Assembly: GCA_902624185.1 (NCBI GenBank)
Contig: CACNWU010000004.1
Coordinates: forward strand, 38,068 to 102,067
Origin: an uncultured Pelagibacteraceae bacterium
Lineage (GTDB): Bacteria; Pseudomonadota; Alphaproteobacteria; Pelagibacterales; Pelagibacteraceae
Direction: 5' to 3'
DNA: 64,000 nt
In this document: piece by piece, positions 17,819 to 28,101 of the stretch
Layout: each line of letters starts with the position of its first letter
How positions within the stretch are numbered: position 1 is the stretch's first letter
Position numbers and translations under genes: made by a program
Notes under the pieces: model-generated
Told to the model about the DNA's origin: nothing
Database searches by the model: none
The model's input: the letters and a program-made list of their open reading frames with translations, nothing else

Positions 17819-20180
17819 TTTTACTACACTCTTTTTAATTTTGATCTTAGTATTCTTTAATTCAATGGTGCTAGCATTTGAAGACTTTATCTTCGAAAGT
17901 AAATCTATTGAATTAAAAAAAACTGAGGATAAAATTTTTGCAAAAGATGGGGTTAAAGTTACTACCAATGATGGTTTACTTATTAACGCAAAAAATTCGG
18001 TTTATGATAAAAATTTGAGAATTCTAGATTTAGTAGAAAATGTAAAAATAATTGATGAAATTCAAAAAATAGAAATTGAGAGTAATAAAGTAACTTATGA
18101 AAAAGAAATAGAAAAAATTTATTCTGATGGTCTTACTAAAATAAAGATAAATGAGTCACACACAATTAATGGAAAAAATATTATATTTTTCAGAAATGAT
18201 CTGACTATTTTTTCAGATGAAATAACTTCGATCAAGGATAATTATGGAAATAAGTTAGATGTTGAAGGTTTTAAATATTCTTTAAAGAATAAAATATTAA
18301 GAACAGATAAATTAAGATTTTTAGACAATCAATTAAACGAATATAAATCAAATAATTCTTTTATTGATTTGAGTAATAATCGAATAGCAGCAAAAGATAT
18401 TCAAATTTATTTTGCTGAAGGTGAAATGGGGGTTGATGCAAGATTAAAAGGAAGTTCAATGATATTAAAAGATGAAATTACTACAATTAGTAATGGAATA
18501 TTTACAACTTGTAAAATTAGAGATGATTGTCCTCCATGGGTTTTTCAATCAAAAGAAGTAACGCATAATAAAAAAACGAAAACCATAAACTATAAAAATT
18601 CTTTACTTAAGTTATATGATATACCAGTTTTTTATTTTCCCAAATTTTTTCATCCAGATCCTACAGTTAAAAGACAATCAGGATTTTTAATACCATCCTT
18701 AATCAATTCATCAAAAAATGGTAGCTCAATTCAAATTCCATACTACAAAGTAATTTCTGAAAATAAAGATTTAACAGTAACTCCAAGAATTTATTTTAAT
18801 AATGATATTTTATTCCAAGGAGAATATAGACAGATCGAAAAAAATACAGAACATTCAACTGACTTCAGTATTAAAAAGTTAGATAAAAATTCAAAATCGC
18901 ATTTTTTTACTAATACAAGCCATAACTTTGAAAATAGTTTTTTTGATTATTCAAATTTAGAAATCAATTTAGAAAAAACTACAAACGACACTTATTTAAA
19001 AAGTGATAATATAATTTCAGAAACTAAAAAATCAGATAACCAGAGTTTATTAAATTCTTTTATAAAATATAATTCAAATAACGAAAATTTAAATTTATCA
19101 ATAGATATTGAAGCATATGAAGATTTAACTATAGAAAAAAAATCAGACAAATATCAATATGTTTTTCCAAATTTCAGTCTTTCAAAAAATATTGATACAA
19201 AACTAGACGGCCGTTTGACTTATGAAATTTCTGCTGCAGCTCAACAAAGAAATACAAATGAAACAAAAAAATCATTCACAAATGACTTAAACTATAACTC
19301 AAAATCATATATTTCAAAATATGGAATTATTTCTTCTTATGATATCCTACTAAAAAATGTAACTAATGGAGGGAAAAATACAACTAATGACAAAACTGAA
19401 ACGGAAAACTATTCTTCTTTAATTCTTACATCAACTCTACCGCTAAAAAAAGAGTCTTCAAAATTTATTAACAATTTAAGCCCAAAAATATCAGCAAGGT
19501 ATAATCCTTCGAGTAACAAAGAGATGAGTAATTTAGATAGAAAAATTGACATAACTAATATTTTTTCTAATAACAGATTAGGGGTTGGCAGCTCATTGGA
19601 AGGCGGCCAGTCTGTTACAGTTGGATTTGATTATAAATTACAAAATAAACAAAATGATGAACTTTTGGATTTCAGTTTAGCTCAAATTTTTAGGGATAAA
19701 AATAACAAAAGATTTCCTGTAAAATCAAAAATGCAGAGCAAATCATCAGATATTGTTGGTAAATTTGACTTTTATCCAAGTAACAATTTTAAGATTAATT
19801 ATGACTTTTCGGCTGATAATAATTTAAAGACACTTAATTATAATAAAGTTGAGGCGGAATTTAAAGTGAATAATTTTATAACTTCGTTTGATTTCTTAGA
19901 AGAAAATAATGAGATTGGTTCAGATAGTTATTTATCAAACAATTTCAAATTAAATTTAACTAGTAATAACTCTTTATCTTTTTCTACAAGAAGAAATAGA
20001 AAAATTGATTTAACCGAATTTTATAATTTTATTTATGAGTATAAAAACGACTGTCTAGTAGCTGCCATAGAATATAATAAAAATTATTATCAAGACAGAG
20101 AATTAAAACCGAGTGAAGAAATATTTTTTAAGTTAACTATCACTCCTTTCTCATCAATCTCATCACCTAATATGAAATAA
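17808..20180 (+). CDS. lptD: LPS-assembly protein LptD
   Basis: Outer-membrane beta-barrel that inserts LPS into the outer leaflet. The 790 residues begin with a signal peptide (hydrophobic to about residue 23). An OstA/jelly-roll domain (about 30-200) follows, then the barrel, starting near the CKIRDDCPPW segment with paired cysteines. The LYDIPVFYFPKFFHPDP block is a strong LptD signature. The fourth conserved cysteine is probably the one in NDCLVAA near the C-terminus. It sits between lptG and surA; SurA is a known LptD chaperone. Confidence 0.9.
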   Translation: MKNNFTTLFLILILVFFNSMVLAFEDFIFESKSIELKKTEDKIFAKDGVKVTTNDGLLINAKNSVYDKNLRILDLVENVKIIDEIQKIEIESNKVTYEKEIEKIYSDGLTKIKINESHTINGKNIIFFRNDLTIFSDEITSIKDNYGNKLDVEGFKYSLKNKILRTDKLRFLDNQLNEYKSNNSFIDLSNNRIAAKDIQIYFAEGEMGVDARLKGSSMILKDEITTISNGIFTTCKIRDDCPPWVFQSKEVTHNKKTKTINYKNSLLKLYDIPVFYFPKFFHPDPTVKRQSGFLIPSLINSSKNGSSIQIPYYKVISENKDLTVTPRIYFNNDILFQGEYRQIEKNTEHSTDFSIKKLDKNSKSHFFTNTSHNFENSFFDYSNLEINLEKTTNDTYLKSDNIISETKKSDNQSLLNSFIKYNSNNENLNLSIDIEAYEDLTIEKKSDKYQYVFPNFSLSKNIDTKLDGRLTYEISAAAQQRNTNETKKSFTNDLNYNSKSYISKYGIISSYDILLKNVTNGGKNTTNDKTETENYSSLILTSTLPLKKESSKFINNLSPKISARYNPSSNKEMSNLDRKIDITNIFSNNRLGVGSSLEGGQSVTVGFDYKLQNKQNDELLDFSLAQIFRDKNNKRFPVKSKMQSKSSDIVGKFDFYPSNNFKINYDFSADNNLKTLNYNKVEAEFKVNNFITSFDFLEENNEIGSDSYLSNNFKLNLTSNNSLSFSTRRNRKIDLTEFYNFIYEYKNDCLVAAIEYNKNYYQDRELKPSEEIFFKLTITPFSSISSPNMK

Positions 20181-21121
20181 TGAAAAAAATTTTTTATTTA
20201 ATTTTCTTCATAGTGTTCGGTTTTGGATCTGTCGCACTTGGAAATGAATTGAAGATAATATTTAAAGTTAATGACACTGTAATAACTAATTATGACATAG
20301 AAAAAGAGGTAAATTATCTTAAATCTCTTAATAAAAATATGGAAACGTTTGACCAAAAAAAAATTACTGAAACAGCTCAAAATTCACTTATAAGAGAAAA
20401 AATTAAAAAAGATGAAATTGATAAATTTTATAGTATTGACTATGAAAAAGCTATTGTATCAAAAGATTTAGATTTAGTTTTAAAAAATTTTAGAATAAAT
20501 TTAGGTTTTGACAATGACATAGATTTTAAAAACTATCTTTCTAATAAAAATATAGATTTAACTAATTTAAAGAAAAAATTTATAATAGAACAAACTTGGA
20601 ATAAATTAATAGTAGATAAATTTCTTAATAAATTAAAAATTGATAAAGATGAAATAGAAAAAAAAGTCGATTTTTTTATTGAAAATAACTCTGAACAACT
20701 AAGTTTAAATCTATCTGAAATTATTTTTTTAGAAAAAAGTAAAATTGATAATGAAAAAAAATATGAAGAGATTTTAAAATCTATAAAAGAAATTGGCTTT
20801 AAGGATACAGCTATACTTCATAGTATGGCAGATAGTTCAAAATTTGGTGGAGAAATAGGATGGGTTAATCAAAATCAAATTTCTAATGAAATTTTTGATT
20901 ACGTTAAAGATCTTGATGAGGGCCAATTTACCAATCCTATCAATTCAGCAGCGGGTATACTTATATTAAAGCTTAATGAAAAAAAAATAGTATCATCAAA
21001 TATAAATAGAGATGAAGAAATAAATAAACTTACAATTTCTGAGAAAAATAGAAAACTTAATGAATATTCTGTAATTTATTACAAACAACTTGAAAATAAA
21101 TCATATGTCAAAAAATTCTAA
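20180..21121 (+). CDS. surA: SurA-like periplasmic peptidyl-prolyl isomerase
   Basis: Periplasmic chaperone for outer-membrane proteins. The 313 residues have a signal peptide (to about residue 21), the SurA N-terminal domain starting IIFKVNDTVITNYDIEKE, and one parvulin domain around residues 170-280 containing GGEIGWVNQNQI and GILILKLNEKK. E. coli SurA has two parvulin domains and about 430 residues, so this is a reduced version, as in many alphaproteobacteria. The start shares one base with the lptD stop. The operon lptD-surA-pdxA-rsmA matches E. coli. Confidence 0.88.
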   Translation: MKKIFYLIFFIVFGFGSVALGNELKIIFKVNDTVITNYDIEKEVNYLKSLNKNMETFDQKKITETAQNSLIREKIKKDEIDKFYSIDYEKAIVSKDLDLVLKNFRINLGFDNDIDFKNYLSNKNIDLTNLKKKFIIEQTWNKLIVDKFLNKLKIDKDEIEKKVDFFIENNSEQLSLNLSEIIFLEKSKIDNEKKYEEILKSIKEIGFKDTAILHSMADSSKFGGEIGWVNQNQISNEIFDYVKDLDEGQFTNPINSAAGILILKLNEKKIVSSNINRDEEINKLTISEKNRKLNEYSVIYYKQLENKSYVKKF

Positions 21122-22052
21122 ACCAATTTTAGTTGTTGCAGGTGATCCAAAAAGTATTTTTTTAGAAATATATTTTAAATCATTGAAACTAATTAAAATT
21201 TCAAATCCACTTATTTTAATTGTTGATGAAGAAATTTTAATTAATCAGATGAAATATTTAAAGTATCAATTTAAATTAAATAAACTGAAAAATGAGAATA
21301 TTAATTTTAAAATGATAAATAATAGGACCATAAATTATATCAACGTTCCTCTCAAATCAAAAAATATAGTAAATTATATTGAAAGGTCTTTCCAATTAGC
21401 TATTAAACTTTTAAAAAAAGATAAAAGATTACAACTTATCAATGGTCCAATTAATAAAAAAAAATTTTTAAAAGGAAATTATCTAGGTATAACTGAATAT
21501 CTTGGATCAAAAACAAATAATTTAAAAAACGTAGTGATGTTGATATTTAATAAAAAATTATCTGTAAGCCCAATAACAACACATGTGCCTCTAAAAAAAG
21601 TTCATCAACTTATCTCAAAAAAAAGAATTATAAATCATGTGAAATTAATTAACGAATTCTACAAAAGGAAATTCAATATTAAGCCAAAAATTGCTTTAAC
21701 TGGTTTAAATCCTCACTGCGAAAGTAATTTTAATAAGAGTGAAGAGGTAAAAGTAATTAATCCAACAATAAATTATCTAAAAAAACAAAAGTATAATGTT
21801 TCTGGACCATTTCCAGCAGATACTATTTTTTTAAAAAATAATTTTAAAAAGTTTGATGTAATTATTGGCATGTATCACGACCAAGTCTTAGGTCCAATTA
21901 AGTCAATTTTTGAATTTGACGCCATTAATATTACGCTGGGATTACCTTTTAATAGGGTTTCTCCAGATCATGGGCCTAATGAAAAAATGTTTGGAAAAAA
22001 TAAATCTAACCCAACTAGTTTACTTAAGGCAATAAAGTTTTTAGATAATTAA
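21105..22052 (+). CDS. pdxA: PdxA-family 4-hydroxythreonine-4-phosphate dehydrogenase, diverged active site
   Basis: Oxidises 4-phosphohydroxy-threonine in pyridoxal phosphate synthesis. I use ATG 21105 rather than the tracked TTG 21090; it overlaps surA by 17 bp. The three metal histidines of the family are present in TTHVPL (H160), GLNPHCES (H204) and MYHDQV (H258), and the C-terminal INITLGLPFNRVSPDHG is clear. Two conserved features differ: the N-terminal GDPAGIGPE motif reads GDPKSIFLE, and the substrate-binding GHTE reads LGITE, with Ile129 for His. Operon position supports orthology. Confidence 0.87.
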   Translation: MSKNSKPILVVAGDPKSIFLEIYFKSLKLIKISNPLILIVDEEILINQMKYLKYQFKLNKLKNENINFKMINNRTINYINVPLKSKNIVNYIERSFQLAIKLLKKDKRLQLINGPINKKKFLKGNYLGITEYLGSKTNNLKNVVMLIFNKKLSVSPITTHVPLKKVHQLISKKRIINHVKLINEFYKRKFNIKPKIALTGLNPHCESNFNKSEEVKVINPTINYLKKQKYNVSGPFPADTIFLKNNFKKFDVIIGMYHDQVLGPIKSIFEFDAINITLGLPFNRVSPDHGPNEKMFGKNKSNPTSLLKAIKFLDN

Positions 22053-22841
22053 GTGCGTATTAAAGCAAAAAAAAGTCTAGGACAGAATTTTCTTATAGAT
22101 AAAAATATAATAGAGAAAATTGCCTCTATTACAGAAATTTCAAATAAAGAAATTTTAGAAGTTGGTCCTGGGACAGGAAATCTATCTGCATCATTACTTG
22201 AAAAAAAGCCAAAAAAATTTTTTGCTTTTGAAAAAGATGAAAATTTATGTTCCTTGCTATCTGATAAATTTAAAGATCAAATTGAGATTAGAAATATCGA
22301 TATTCTTACAACAAATATGGAACTAATTTCAAAAAAAAAATTAATAGTTTTTGGGAATCTTCCTTATAATATTTCAACAGAAATAATTTGTAATTGGATA
22401 ATAAATTTGAAAAAAGATCCATGGTTTGATGAATTAATATTAATGTTTCAAAAAGAGGTTGCTGAAAGAATTGTTGCAAAAGAAAACTCCACAAATTTTG
22501 GAAGATTAACAATTCTGTGTAAGTGGAGATTAAATGTCAAAAAAATATTTGATATAAGTCCTAATTGTTTTTTTCCAAAACCAAAAGTTGAAAGTTCAGT
22601 TTTACATTTTACCTTAAAAAGAAATTATGATCTATTTCAAAATCCAAAAAATTTAGAATTAATCTCTCGTATCTTTTTTAATCAAAAAAGAAAAATGATT
22701 AAAAATCCTATGAAACAATTATTTAAAAATTATTCAAATGTTTCTAAAAAATTAAATCTTAATTTAAATTTAAGACCACAGAATTTATCTTTGAAACAAT
22801 ATTTTGAAATAGTAAAAGAATATGAAAATTTAAGAAGTTAA
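22053..22841 (+). CDS. rsmA: 16S rRNA dimethyladenosine transferase RsmA (KsgA)
   Basis: Dimethylates two adjacent adenines near the 3' end of 16S rRNA late in 30S assembly. The start is GTG at 22053, directly after the pdxA stop; the protein then begins with the family-typical [11 protein letters not shown]. The SAM site [10 protein letters not shown] and catalytic NLPYNIS are intact. 262 residues is a normal length. The tail overlaps convergent gmk by 12 bp. Confidence 0.97.
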   Translation: MRIKAKKSLGQNFLIDKNIIEKIASITEISNKEILEVGPGTGNLSASLLEKKPKKFFAFEKDENLCSLLSDKFKDQIEIRNIDILTTNMELISKKKLIVFGNLPYNISTEIICNWIINLKKDPWFDELILMFQKEVAERIVAKENSTNFGRLTILCKWRLNVKKIFDISPNCFFPKPKVESSVLHFTLKRNYDLFQNPKNLELISRIFFNQKRKMIKNPMKQLFKNYSNVSKKLNLNLNLRPQNLSLKQYFEIVKEYENLRS

Positions 22842-23462
22842 TTTTTCTACATGTGATCTGATAAAATTATCATCATAATTCTTTGTTATGCCACTAATCT
22901 CACTTTCAATTAAATCTACTATTTTGCTATAACAAACTTCAAGATCATCATTTATAATAACATAATCATAGTTAATCCAATGTAAAACATCTCTACTAAA
23001 TTCTTTCATTCTCTCCTCTACGATTAATTTATCTTTCATATCTCGATTAGAAAGTCTTTCAAATAATATTTCTTTGCTTGGGGGTAAGATAAAGAACGTG
23101 ATTAATTTAAAATCTAATTTTTTATTTTTGATTTGGTCTGCGCCCTGCCAATCAATATCAAAAATTACATTTTCACCATTTTTCAATTTCTCTTTTACTG
23201 GAGACTTAGTTGTTCCATACAAATTATTAAAAACCTTAGCATATTCTAAAAATTCATCATTTCTTATTAATTCTTTAAATCTTAACTCATCAACAAAATA
23301 ATAATCTTTATTTTGAGTTTCCTTTTCTCGAGGTTTTCTAGTTGTATGTGAAATTGAGATTTTAAAATTTTTTCTTTCAGCTAAAAGTTTTACAAGGGTA
23401 GTTTTGCCAGCCCCGGATGGGGATGATAAAATAACCATTATCCCATCTTTTTTTAAGGGCAT
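22830..23462 (-). CDS. gmk: Guanylate kinase
   Basis: GMP to GDP phosphorylation. The 210 residues start with a few extra residues before the P-loop [12 protein letters not shown] (an internal Met just before VILSSP is an alternative start). The GMP-binding [12 protein letters not shown] and the YGTTKSPV and DIDWQGA blocks follow in order. It is downstream of acpP by 9 bp. Confidence 0.96.
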   Translation of the reverse strand: MPLKKDGIMVILSSPSGAGKTTLVKLLAERKNFKISISHTTRKPREKETQNKDYYFVDELRFKELIRNDEFLEYAKVFNNLYGTTKSPVKEKLKNGENVIFDIDWQGADQIKNKKLDFKLITFFILPPSKEILFERLSNRDMKDKLIVEERMKEFSRDVLHWINYDYVIINDDLEVCYSKIVDLIESEISGITKNYDDNFIRSHVEKLTS

Positions 23463-23471
23463 TTAGTAAAA

Positions 23472-23711
23472 TTAATTTCTTTTCCCTTCAATAAATTTAA
23501 CAGCATCTCCGACCGTTAAAATTTTTTCAGCTTCACTATCGGAAATTTCGGAACCAAACTCTTCCTCAAATGCCATCACTAATTCAACTGTATCTAAACT
23601 ATCAGCACCTAAATCATCTATAAAACTAGACTCTTCTGTGACCTTAGCCTCATCAATACCCAAATGATCAGCAACTATTTTTTTTACTTTACTTGAAATA
23701 TCGTCTGACAT
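23472..23711 (-). CDS. acpP: Acyl carrier protein
   Basis: Carries acyl chains during fatty-acid synthesis on a phosphopantetheine arm. The 79 acidic residues include the attachment site [19 protein letters not shown] (S38). It belongs to the fabD-fabG-acpP group, with 48 bp between fabG and acpP, a short leader that could carry its own start of transcription. fabF is not next to it; gmk follows instead. Confidence 0.98.
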   Translation of the reverse strand: MSDDISSKVKKIVADHLGIDEAKVTEESSFIDDLGADSLDTVELVMAFEEEFGSEISDSEAEKILTVGDAVKFIEGKRN

Positions 23712-23759
23712 ATTTATCCTTTTTGTTATAATTCGTTAATAGTTGAAATTGGTTTTTTG

Positions 23760-24497
23760 TCAACCTAAATACATTCCGCCATTAACGTGTAAAGTCTCGC
23801 CAGTAATGTAATCGGAAATTGGCGATGCTAAAAAAAGGACTGCATTTGCAATATCCGATGGCTTTCCTAGTCTACTTGCAGGAATTTTGCTAATAATTGT
23901 CTCTTTAAATTTTTCATCAATCTTATCTGTCATATTGGTATTAATAAATCCTGGTGAAATACAATTTACATTTATATTTTTTTTAGCATATTCAATTGCT
24001 AAACTTTTTGACATAGCTACTATTCCAGCTTTAGATGCTGTATAATTCGCCTGACCTACGTTGCCAGTATGTCCAACAACAGAAGTGATATTAATTATTT
24101 TACCTGATTTATTTTTTAACATTTTTTTGATTGCAAATTTACTCATTAAGAAAGTTGATGTTAAGTTTATGTCAATTACTTTAGACCACTCGTCCATACT
24201 CATTCTAATTGTTAAATTATCTTTTGTAATACCAGCATTATTTATTATGCAATCTAAATTTCCCCCTAAACTTTCAGTAGCCTCTTCAATAAAATCTTCA
24301 ATTTTATCATGATTAGAAATATCAAATTTAATTATTTTAATTTTATCAAATTTATTTTTTAGCTGATCTAATTTTTCAATTTTTGTTCCTGTGGCAAGAA
24401 TATTTGCACCTGCTTCGTTAAGTTTTTCAACTACAGAACTTCCTATTCCTCCTGAGGCGCCAGTAACGATGACATTTTTATTTTTTAAGTTTATCAT
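23760..24497 (-). CDS. fabG: 3-oxoacyl-ACP reductase FabG
   Basis: NADPH-dependent reduction of 3-oxoacyl-ACP. The 245 residues are a classical SDR: the cofactor loop VTGASGGIGS, NNAGIT, the catalytic serine in NITSVVG, and YTASKAG with Tyr and Lys. The C-terminal GETLHVNGGMYLG is typical FabG. The start overlaps the fabD stop by 4 bp (ATGA), and acpP follows, which distinguishes it from the other SDR in the window. Confidence 0.96.
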   Translation of the reverse strand: MINLKNKNVIVTGASGGIGSSVVEKLNEAGANILATGTKIEKLDQLKNKFDKIKIIKFDISNHDKIEDFIEEATESLGGNLDCIINNAGITKDNLTIRMSMDEWSKVIDINLTSTFLMSKFAIKKMLKNKSGKIINITSVVGHTGNVGQANYTASKAGIVAMSKSLAIEYAKKNINVNCISPGFINTNMTDKIDEKFKETIISKIPASRLGKPSDIANAVLFLASPISDYITGETLHVNGGMYLG

Positions 24498-25423
24498 TTA
24501 ATATCTATATTATTTATATCCTCTTCAGAATTAATTGATATCAATTTTATATCTTTTTTAATCCTTTTTATTAAACCTGTTAAAACTTTTCCTGGACCAA
24601 TCTCAATAAATTGATCAACCCCACAATTTAGCATGTTTAAAACACTCTCTCTCCACCTTACCCTACTCTCAATTTGTTTTATCAATAGATCTTTTATTTC
24701 TTTATTATTTTTTACCTCTTCCGCAGTCACGTTCGAGATAAGACTGTTTTGACCATCATTCATTTTAAGTTGATTTATTTTATCTTGCATGCTTTCTGTA
24801 GCTTTTTGCATTAATTTACAATGAAATGGGGCGCTTACTGGTAATTTTATATTTTTTATATTTTTTGATTTAAGAATATCTGCAAGTTGATTTATGTCAT
24901 TAATTTTTCCACTGATCACAATTTGTCCTTCAGAGTTATCATTTGCTATCTCTGCTGTAATTTTTGAGTTGTTCTCTTTAAGTAGATCTTCAATATCTTC
25001 AATTGAACTACCTAAAACAGCTAACATTCCTCCAAGCCCTTTTGGAACAGCATTTTGCATTGCTTCACCTCGTTGTTTTAAAATCTTAATTGTATCTGTA
25101 AAATTTAGGTATCCAGCACATGCTAATGCCGAGTATTCTCCTAATGAATGACCAGCAAAAAATTTTCCTTTATTAAGGTCTTTTCCAAATTCATTTTTTA
25201 CAATTTTGAAAATTGAATAACTGATTAAAAATATAGCTGGTTGAGTGTTAACAGTTAAGTCTAAATCAGATTTAGGTCCATTTAAGACAAGTTCTGATAG
25301 TTTAAAATTTAATGTATCATCCGCCTCTTTAAAATAATCTTTAACTAAGTCATATTTTTCATAAAGCTCTTTTCCCATTCCAACCACTTGTGAACCTTGA
25401 CCTGGAAATACAACTGAAAACAT
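24494..25423 (-). CDS. fabD: Malonyl-CoA:ACP transacylase FabD
   Basis: Loads malonyl onto ACP. The 309 residues contain VFPGQGSQVVGMG at the N-terminus, the active-site serine in AGHSLGEYSALA (S93), and the histidine in SAPFHCKLM. It is the first gene of fabD-fabG-acpP-gmk, divergent from rpsF with an 85-bp gap that must hold both promoters. Confidence 0.97.
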   Translation of the reverse strand: MFSVVFPGQGSQVVGMGKELYEKYDLVKDYFKEADDTLNFKLSELVLNGPKSDLDLTVNTQPAIFLISYSIFKIVKNEFGKDLNKGKFFAGHSLGEYSALACAGYLNFTDTIKILKQRGEAMQNAVPKGLGGMLAVLGSSIEDIEDLLKENNSKITAEIANDNSEGQIVISGKINDINQLADILKSKNIKNIKLPVSAPFHCKLMQKATESMQDKINQLKMNDGQNSLISNVTAEEVKNNKEIKDLLIKQIESRVRWRESVLNMLNCGVDQFIEIGPGKVLTGLIKRIKKDIKLISINSEEDINNIDIK

Positions 25424-25470
25424 TTAAAATCTCTAATTTATTGGTTATTTTACTATTGTAATTAAATTAT

Positions 25471-25476
25471 TATAAT
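25471..25476 (+). promoter_or_regulatory. Candidate -10 element for the rpsF operon
   Basis: A perfect TATAAT lies 33 bp before the rpsF start in one of the few real intergenic gaps, between divergent fabD and rpsF. A -35 box is weak; TTTTAC at 25448-25453 has a 17-bp spacer. In DNA this A+T-rich a TATAAT can occur by chance, so the support is mainly position. Confidence 0.35.
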
Positions 25477-25508
25477 AGTATATCCTCACTTTTTATTAAA
25501 GAACATAT

Positions 25509-25862
25509 ATGAATTTATACGAACATACTATAATTGCTAGGCAGGATACTTCACCAAGTGAAATTAAACAACTAACAGAAAAATATTCTAAATTAGTTGA
25601 AAAAAATCAAGGTGAAATTGTTAAGACAGAAAACTGGGGTTTAATAAACTTGTCTCATTTAATCAAAAAAAACAAAAAAGGGAGCTATATTCATTTCAAG
25701 ATTAAAGGTGACGGCAAAATGATTAGCGAACTTGAAAAAAATGAAGCGATTGATAAAAAATTACTAAGATATTTAACAATTAAAGTAAAAGAATTTGACT
25801 TAGATACTAATTATTTTGGCTCTAAAGAGGCTAATGATAAGAAAGAGTTAAAGGAGGTATAA
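25509..25862 (+). CDS. rpsF: 30S ribosomal protein S6
   Basis: Small-subunit protein that pairs with S18 on the platform. The 117 residues start [30 protein letters not shown] and the C-terminal RYLTIKVKE are family typical. It opens rpsF-rpsR-rplI-dnaB. AAGGAGGTATAATG at its end supplies a strong ribosome site for rpsR, whose start shares one base with the rpsF stop. Confidence 0.98.
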   Translation: MNLYEHTIIARQDTSPSEIKQLTEKYSKLVEKNQGEIVKTENWGLINLSHLIKKNKKGSYIHFKIKGDGKMISELEKNEAIDKKLLRYLTIKVKEFDLDTNYFGSKEANDKKELKEV

Positions 25863-26134
25863 TGCCTAAAAGACAAAGTGGAAATAAAAAAAATAAGCAG
25901 AGTAATTTTGCTAAATTAAGTATTTTTCAACCTAATAAATACAAATTTAAAAAAACTTGCCCACTTTCAGTTAAAGGAGCGCCTAAAGTTGACTATAAAA
26001 ATATTAAACTTTTAAAAAGATATGTTTCTGAAAATGGAAAAATTTTACCTTCAAGGATAACTAATATAAGTTTAAAAAAGCAAAGAGAGTTATCTTTATC
26101 AATAAAAAGAGCAAGAAATTTGGCACTATTATAA
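25862..26134 (+). CDS. rpsR: 30S ribosomal protein S18
   Basis: Partner of S6 in the 30S platform. The 90 residues carry the conserved [47 protein letters not shown]-type C-terminal half (quoted in part only as landmarks KILPSRIT and KRARNLALL). The N-terminal extension of about 25 basic residues is variable in alphaproteobacteria. It is preceded by AAGGAGG, and rplI starts on the next base after its stop. Confidence 0.97.
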   Translation: MPKRQSGNKKNKQSNFAKLSIFQPNKYKFKKTCPLSVKGAPKVDYKNIKLLKRYVSENGKILPSRITNISLKKQRELSLSIKRARNLALL

Positions 26135-26593
26135 ATGAAAGTAATTCTATTAGAAAATATTAAAAGAATTGGATCTATTGGTGAAATTATAGATGTAAAA
26201 AGAGGGTTTGCTAGAAACTTTTTAATAGCTAACAACAAGGCTCTTTATGCTTCAAAAGAAAATATTAAAGAAGTCGAAAAAATTAAGACTGACTTGTCAA
26301 AAAAAGATAGTGAAAAAAAAGCAGAGGCAAAATCAATTTTTGAAAAAATAAATAAGAAAGAATTTAATGTTAAAAAATTAAGTACGGAAAATAAAGAACT
26401 TTATGGATCAGTAAAACCAACAGAAATTTCTAAATTAATAAAAAGCCTTACTAAAATTGATATAAAGCCATCAATGATACAACCTGTTAAAGAAATTAAA
26501 TCTTTAGGAAAATTTAAAATTAAAATTTTCTTACACTCTGAAGTTGATGCTGAAATATCTATAAATGTTGAGTCAGCTGATACGATACAATAA
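26135..26593 (+). CDS. rplI: 50S ribosomal protein L9
   Basis: Large-subunit protein near the L1 stalk. The 152 residues open with MKVILLENIKRIGSIGEIIDVKRGFARNFL, matching the L9 signature (GxxGxxxxVKxGYxRNFL type). A long connecting helix rich in Lys/Glu follows, and then the C-terminal domain. It directly abuts rpsR and is followed after 67 bp by dnaB. Confidence 0.97.
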   Translation: MKVILLENIKRIGSIGEIIDVKRGFARNFLIANNKALYASKENIKEVEKIKTDLSKKDSEKKAEAKSIFEKINKKEFNVKKLSTENKELYGSVKPTEISKLIKSLTKIDIKPSMIQPVKEIKSLGKFKIKIFLHSEVDAEISINVESADTIQ

Positions 26594-26660
26594 TTATACA
26601 ATTTTTTCCCCAACTAATTAAATCATTTCCTAGATTAATATTTTCATAATATATTTTTCT

Positions 26661-28079
26661 ATGGAAAATAATCTTAGTGTTGTAAAAAATAATTTTAAAG
26701 AACTTCCAAATAATATAGAAGCTGAACAATCTGTTATAGGATCAATATTAGTTACAAATGAAATTTTTGATGAGATAAATCTCATAATTTCAAGTGTGAA
26801 TTTTTATGATCCTATGCATCAAAAAATTTTTAGCGCTATAGAAAATTTAATATACAAAGGCATGCTAGCCAACCCAATAACTTTAAAAAATTATTTTGTA
26901 GATGAAAAAGATGATTTAAATGTTCCAGAATATTTGGTCAAGATAACAAAATTTTCCACATCTACAAGACAAGCCACTGAATATTCAAGAATTATTTATG
27001 ATATGTTTGTAAGACGAGAATTAATTAAAATTTCTGAACAAACAATCGACACAGCTAAATTAAATGATCTTAATACTAATGGTCAAAATATCATTGAAAA
27101 TTCCGAAAGGTTATTATTTGATCTTGCTGAAAAGGGATCTTTTAATTCGTCAATAATTAAATTTGACGAAGCAATGAAACAGACAATTGAAATGGCTTCA
27201 GCAGCTTATAAAAATGAGGAAGGAATTGTTGGTGTCCCTACTGGTCTAAGAGATTTAGATGATAGATTGGGAGGTCTTCACAAGTCTGATTTAATAATAA
27301 TTGCTGGTAGACCAGGAATGGGAAAAACTGCTTTAGCTACAAATATTGCATTTAATGCAGCTCAAAAATTACAAGATAGTGGAAGAAAATCTTCTATAGC
27401 TTTTTTTTCGTTAGAGATGTCATCCGAACAGCTTTCAACAAGAATACTAGCAGAACAATCAAGAATTAAATCAAATGATATAAGACGTGGAAGAATTTCC
27501 GATGAACAATTTGATAAATTTTTAGAAACATCAAAAAATATTTCCGAATTGCCGCTTTATATAGATGAAACACCTGCAATAAGTATTGCTGCTATGAGTA
27601 ATCGAGCAAGACGAATTAAAAGAATACATGGTCTTGATATGATTATAGTAGACTATATTCAATTAATGAGAGGAACTTTAAATTATAAGGATGGACGTGT
27701 TCAAGAAGTTTCGGAAATAACTCAGGGTTTGAAAGCTATTGCAAAAGAATTATCTATTCCTGTTGTTGCTCTTTCGCAATTATCAAGACAAGTAGAGCAA
27801 AGAGATAATAAAAAACCTCAACTATCTGATTTAAGAGAGTCTGGTTCAATAGAACAAGATGCTGATGTAGTAATGTTTGTTTATCGAGAATCATACTATT
27901 TAGAAAATAAAGAACCAAAGCCCGCAACTGTAGAGCACGCTGAATGGCAAGCAAAAATGAATGAAGTTTCAAATTTAGCAGAATTAATCATTGGTAAACA
28001 AAGACACGGTCCAACTGGAAATGTATTCCTGGAGTTTGAGGCAATGTTTACTAAATTTAAGGATACTCAAACCAACTAA
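26661..28079 (+). CDS. dnaB: Replicative DNA helicase DnaB
   Basis: Hexameric 5'-3' helicase of the replication fork. The 472 residues have the N-terminal primase-interaction domain (EAEQSVIGSIL) and the RecA-like domain with Walker A GRPGMGKT (216-223), Walker B-type MIIVDYIQLM, and ALSQLSRQVEQR. No intein is present. Its place after rplI is the usual one in Proteobacteria. Confidence 0.97.
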   Translation: MENNLSVVKNNFKELPNNIEAEQSVIGSILVTNEIFDEINLIISSVNFYDPMHQKIFSAIENLIYKGMLANPITLKNYFVDEKDDLNVPEYLVKITKFSTSTRQATEYSRIIYDMFVRRELIKISEQTIDTAKLNDLNTNGQNIIENSERLLFDLAEKGSFNSSIIKFDEAMKQTIEMASAAYKNEEGIVGVPTGLRDLDDRLGGLHKSDLIIIAGRPGMGKTALATNIAFNAAQKLQDSGRKSSIAFFSLEMSSEQLSTRILAEQSRIKSNDIRRGRISDEQFDKFLETSKNISELPLYIDETPAISIAAMSNRARRIKRIHGLDMIIVDYIQLMRGTLNYKDGRVQEVSEITQGLKAIAKELSIPVVALSQLSRQVEQRDNKKPQLSDLRESGSIEQDADVVMFVYRESYYLENKEPKPATVEHAEWQAKMNEVSNLAELIIGKQRHGPTGNVFLEFEAMFTKFKDTQTN

Positions 28080-28101
28080 ATTCCAATATAAAAGGGATTA
28101 G

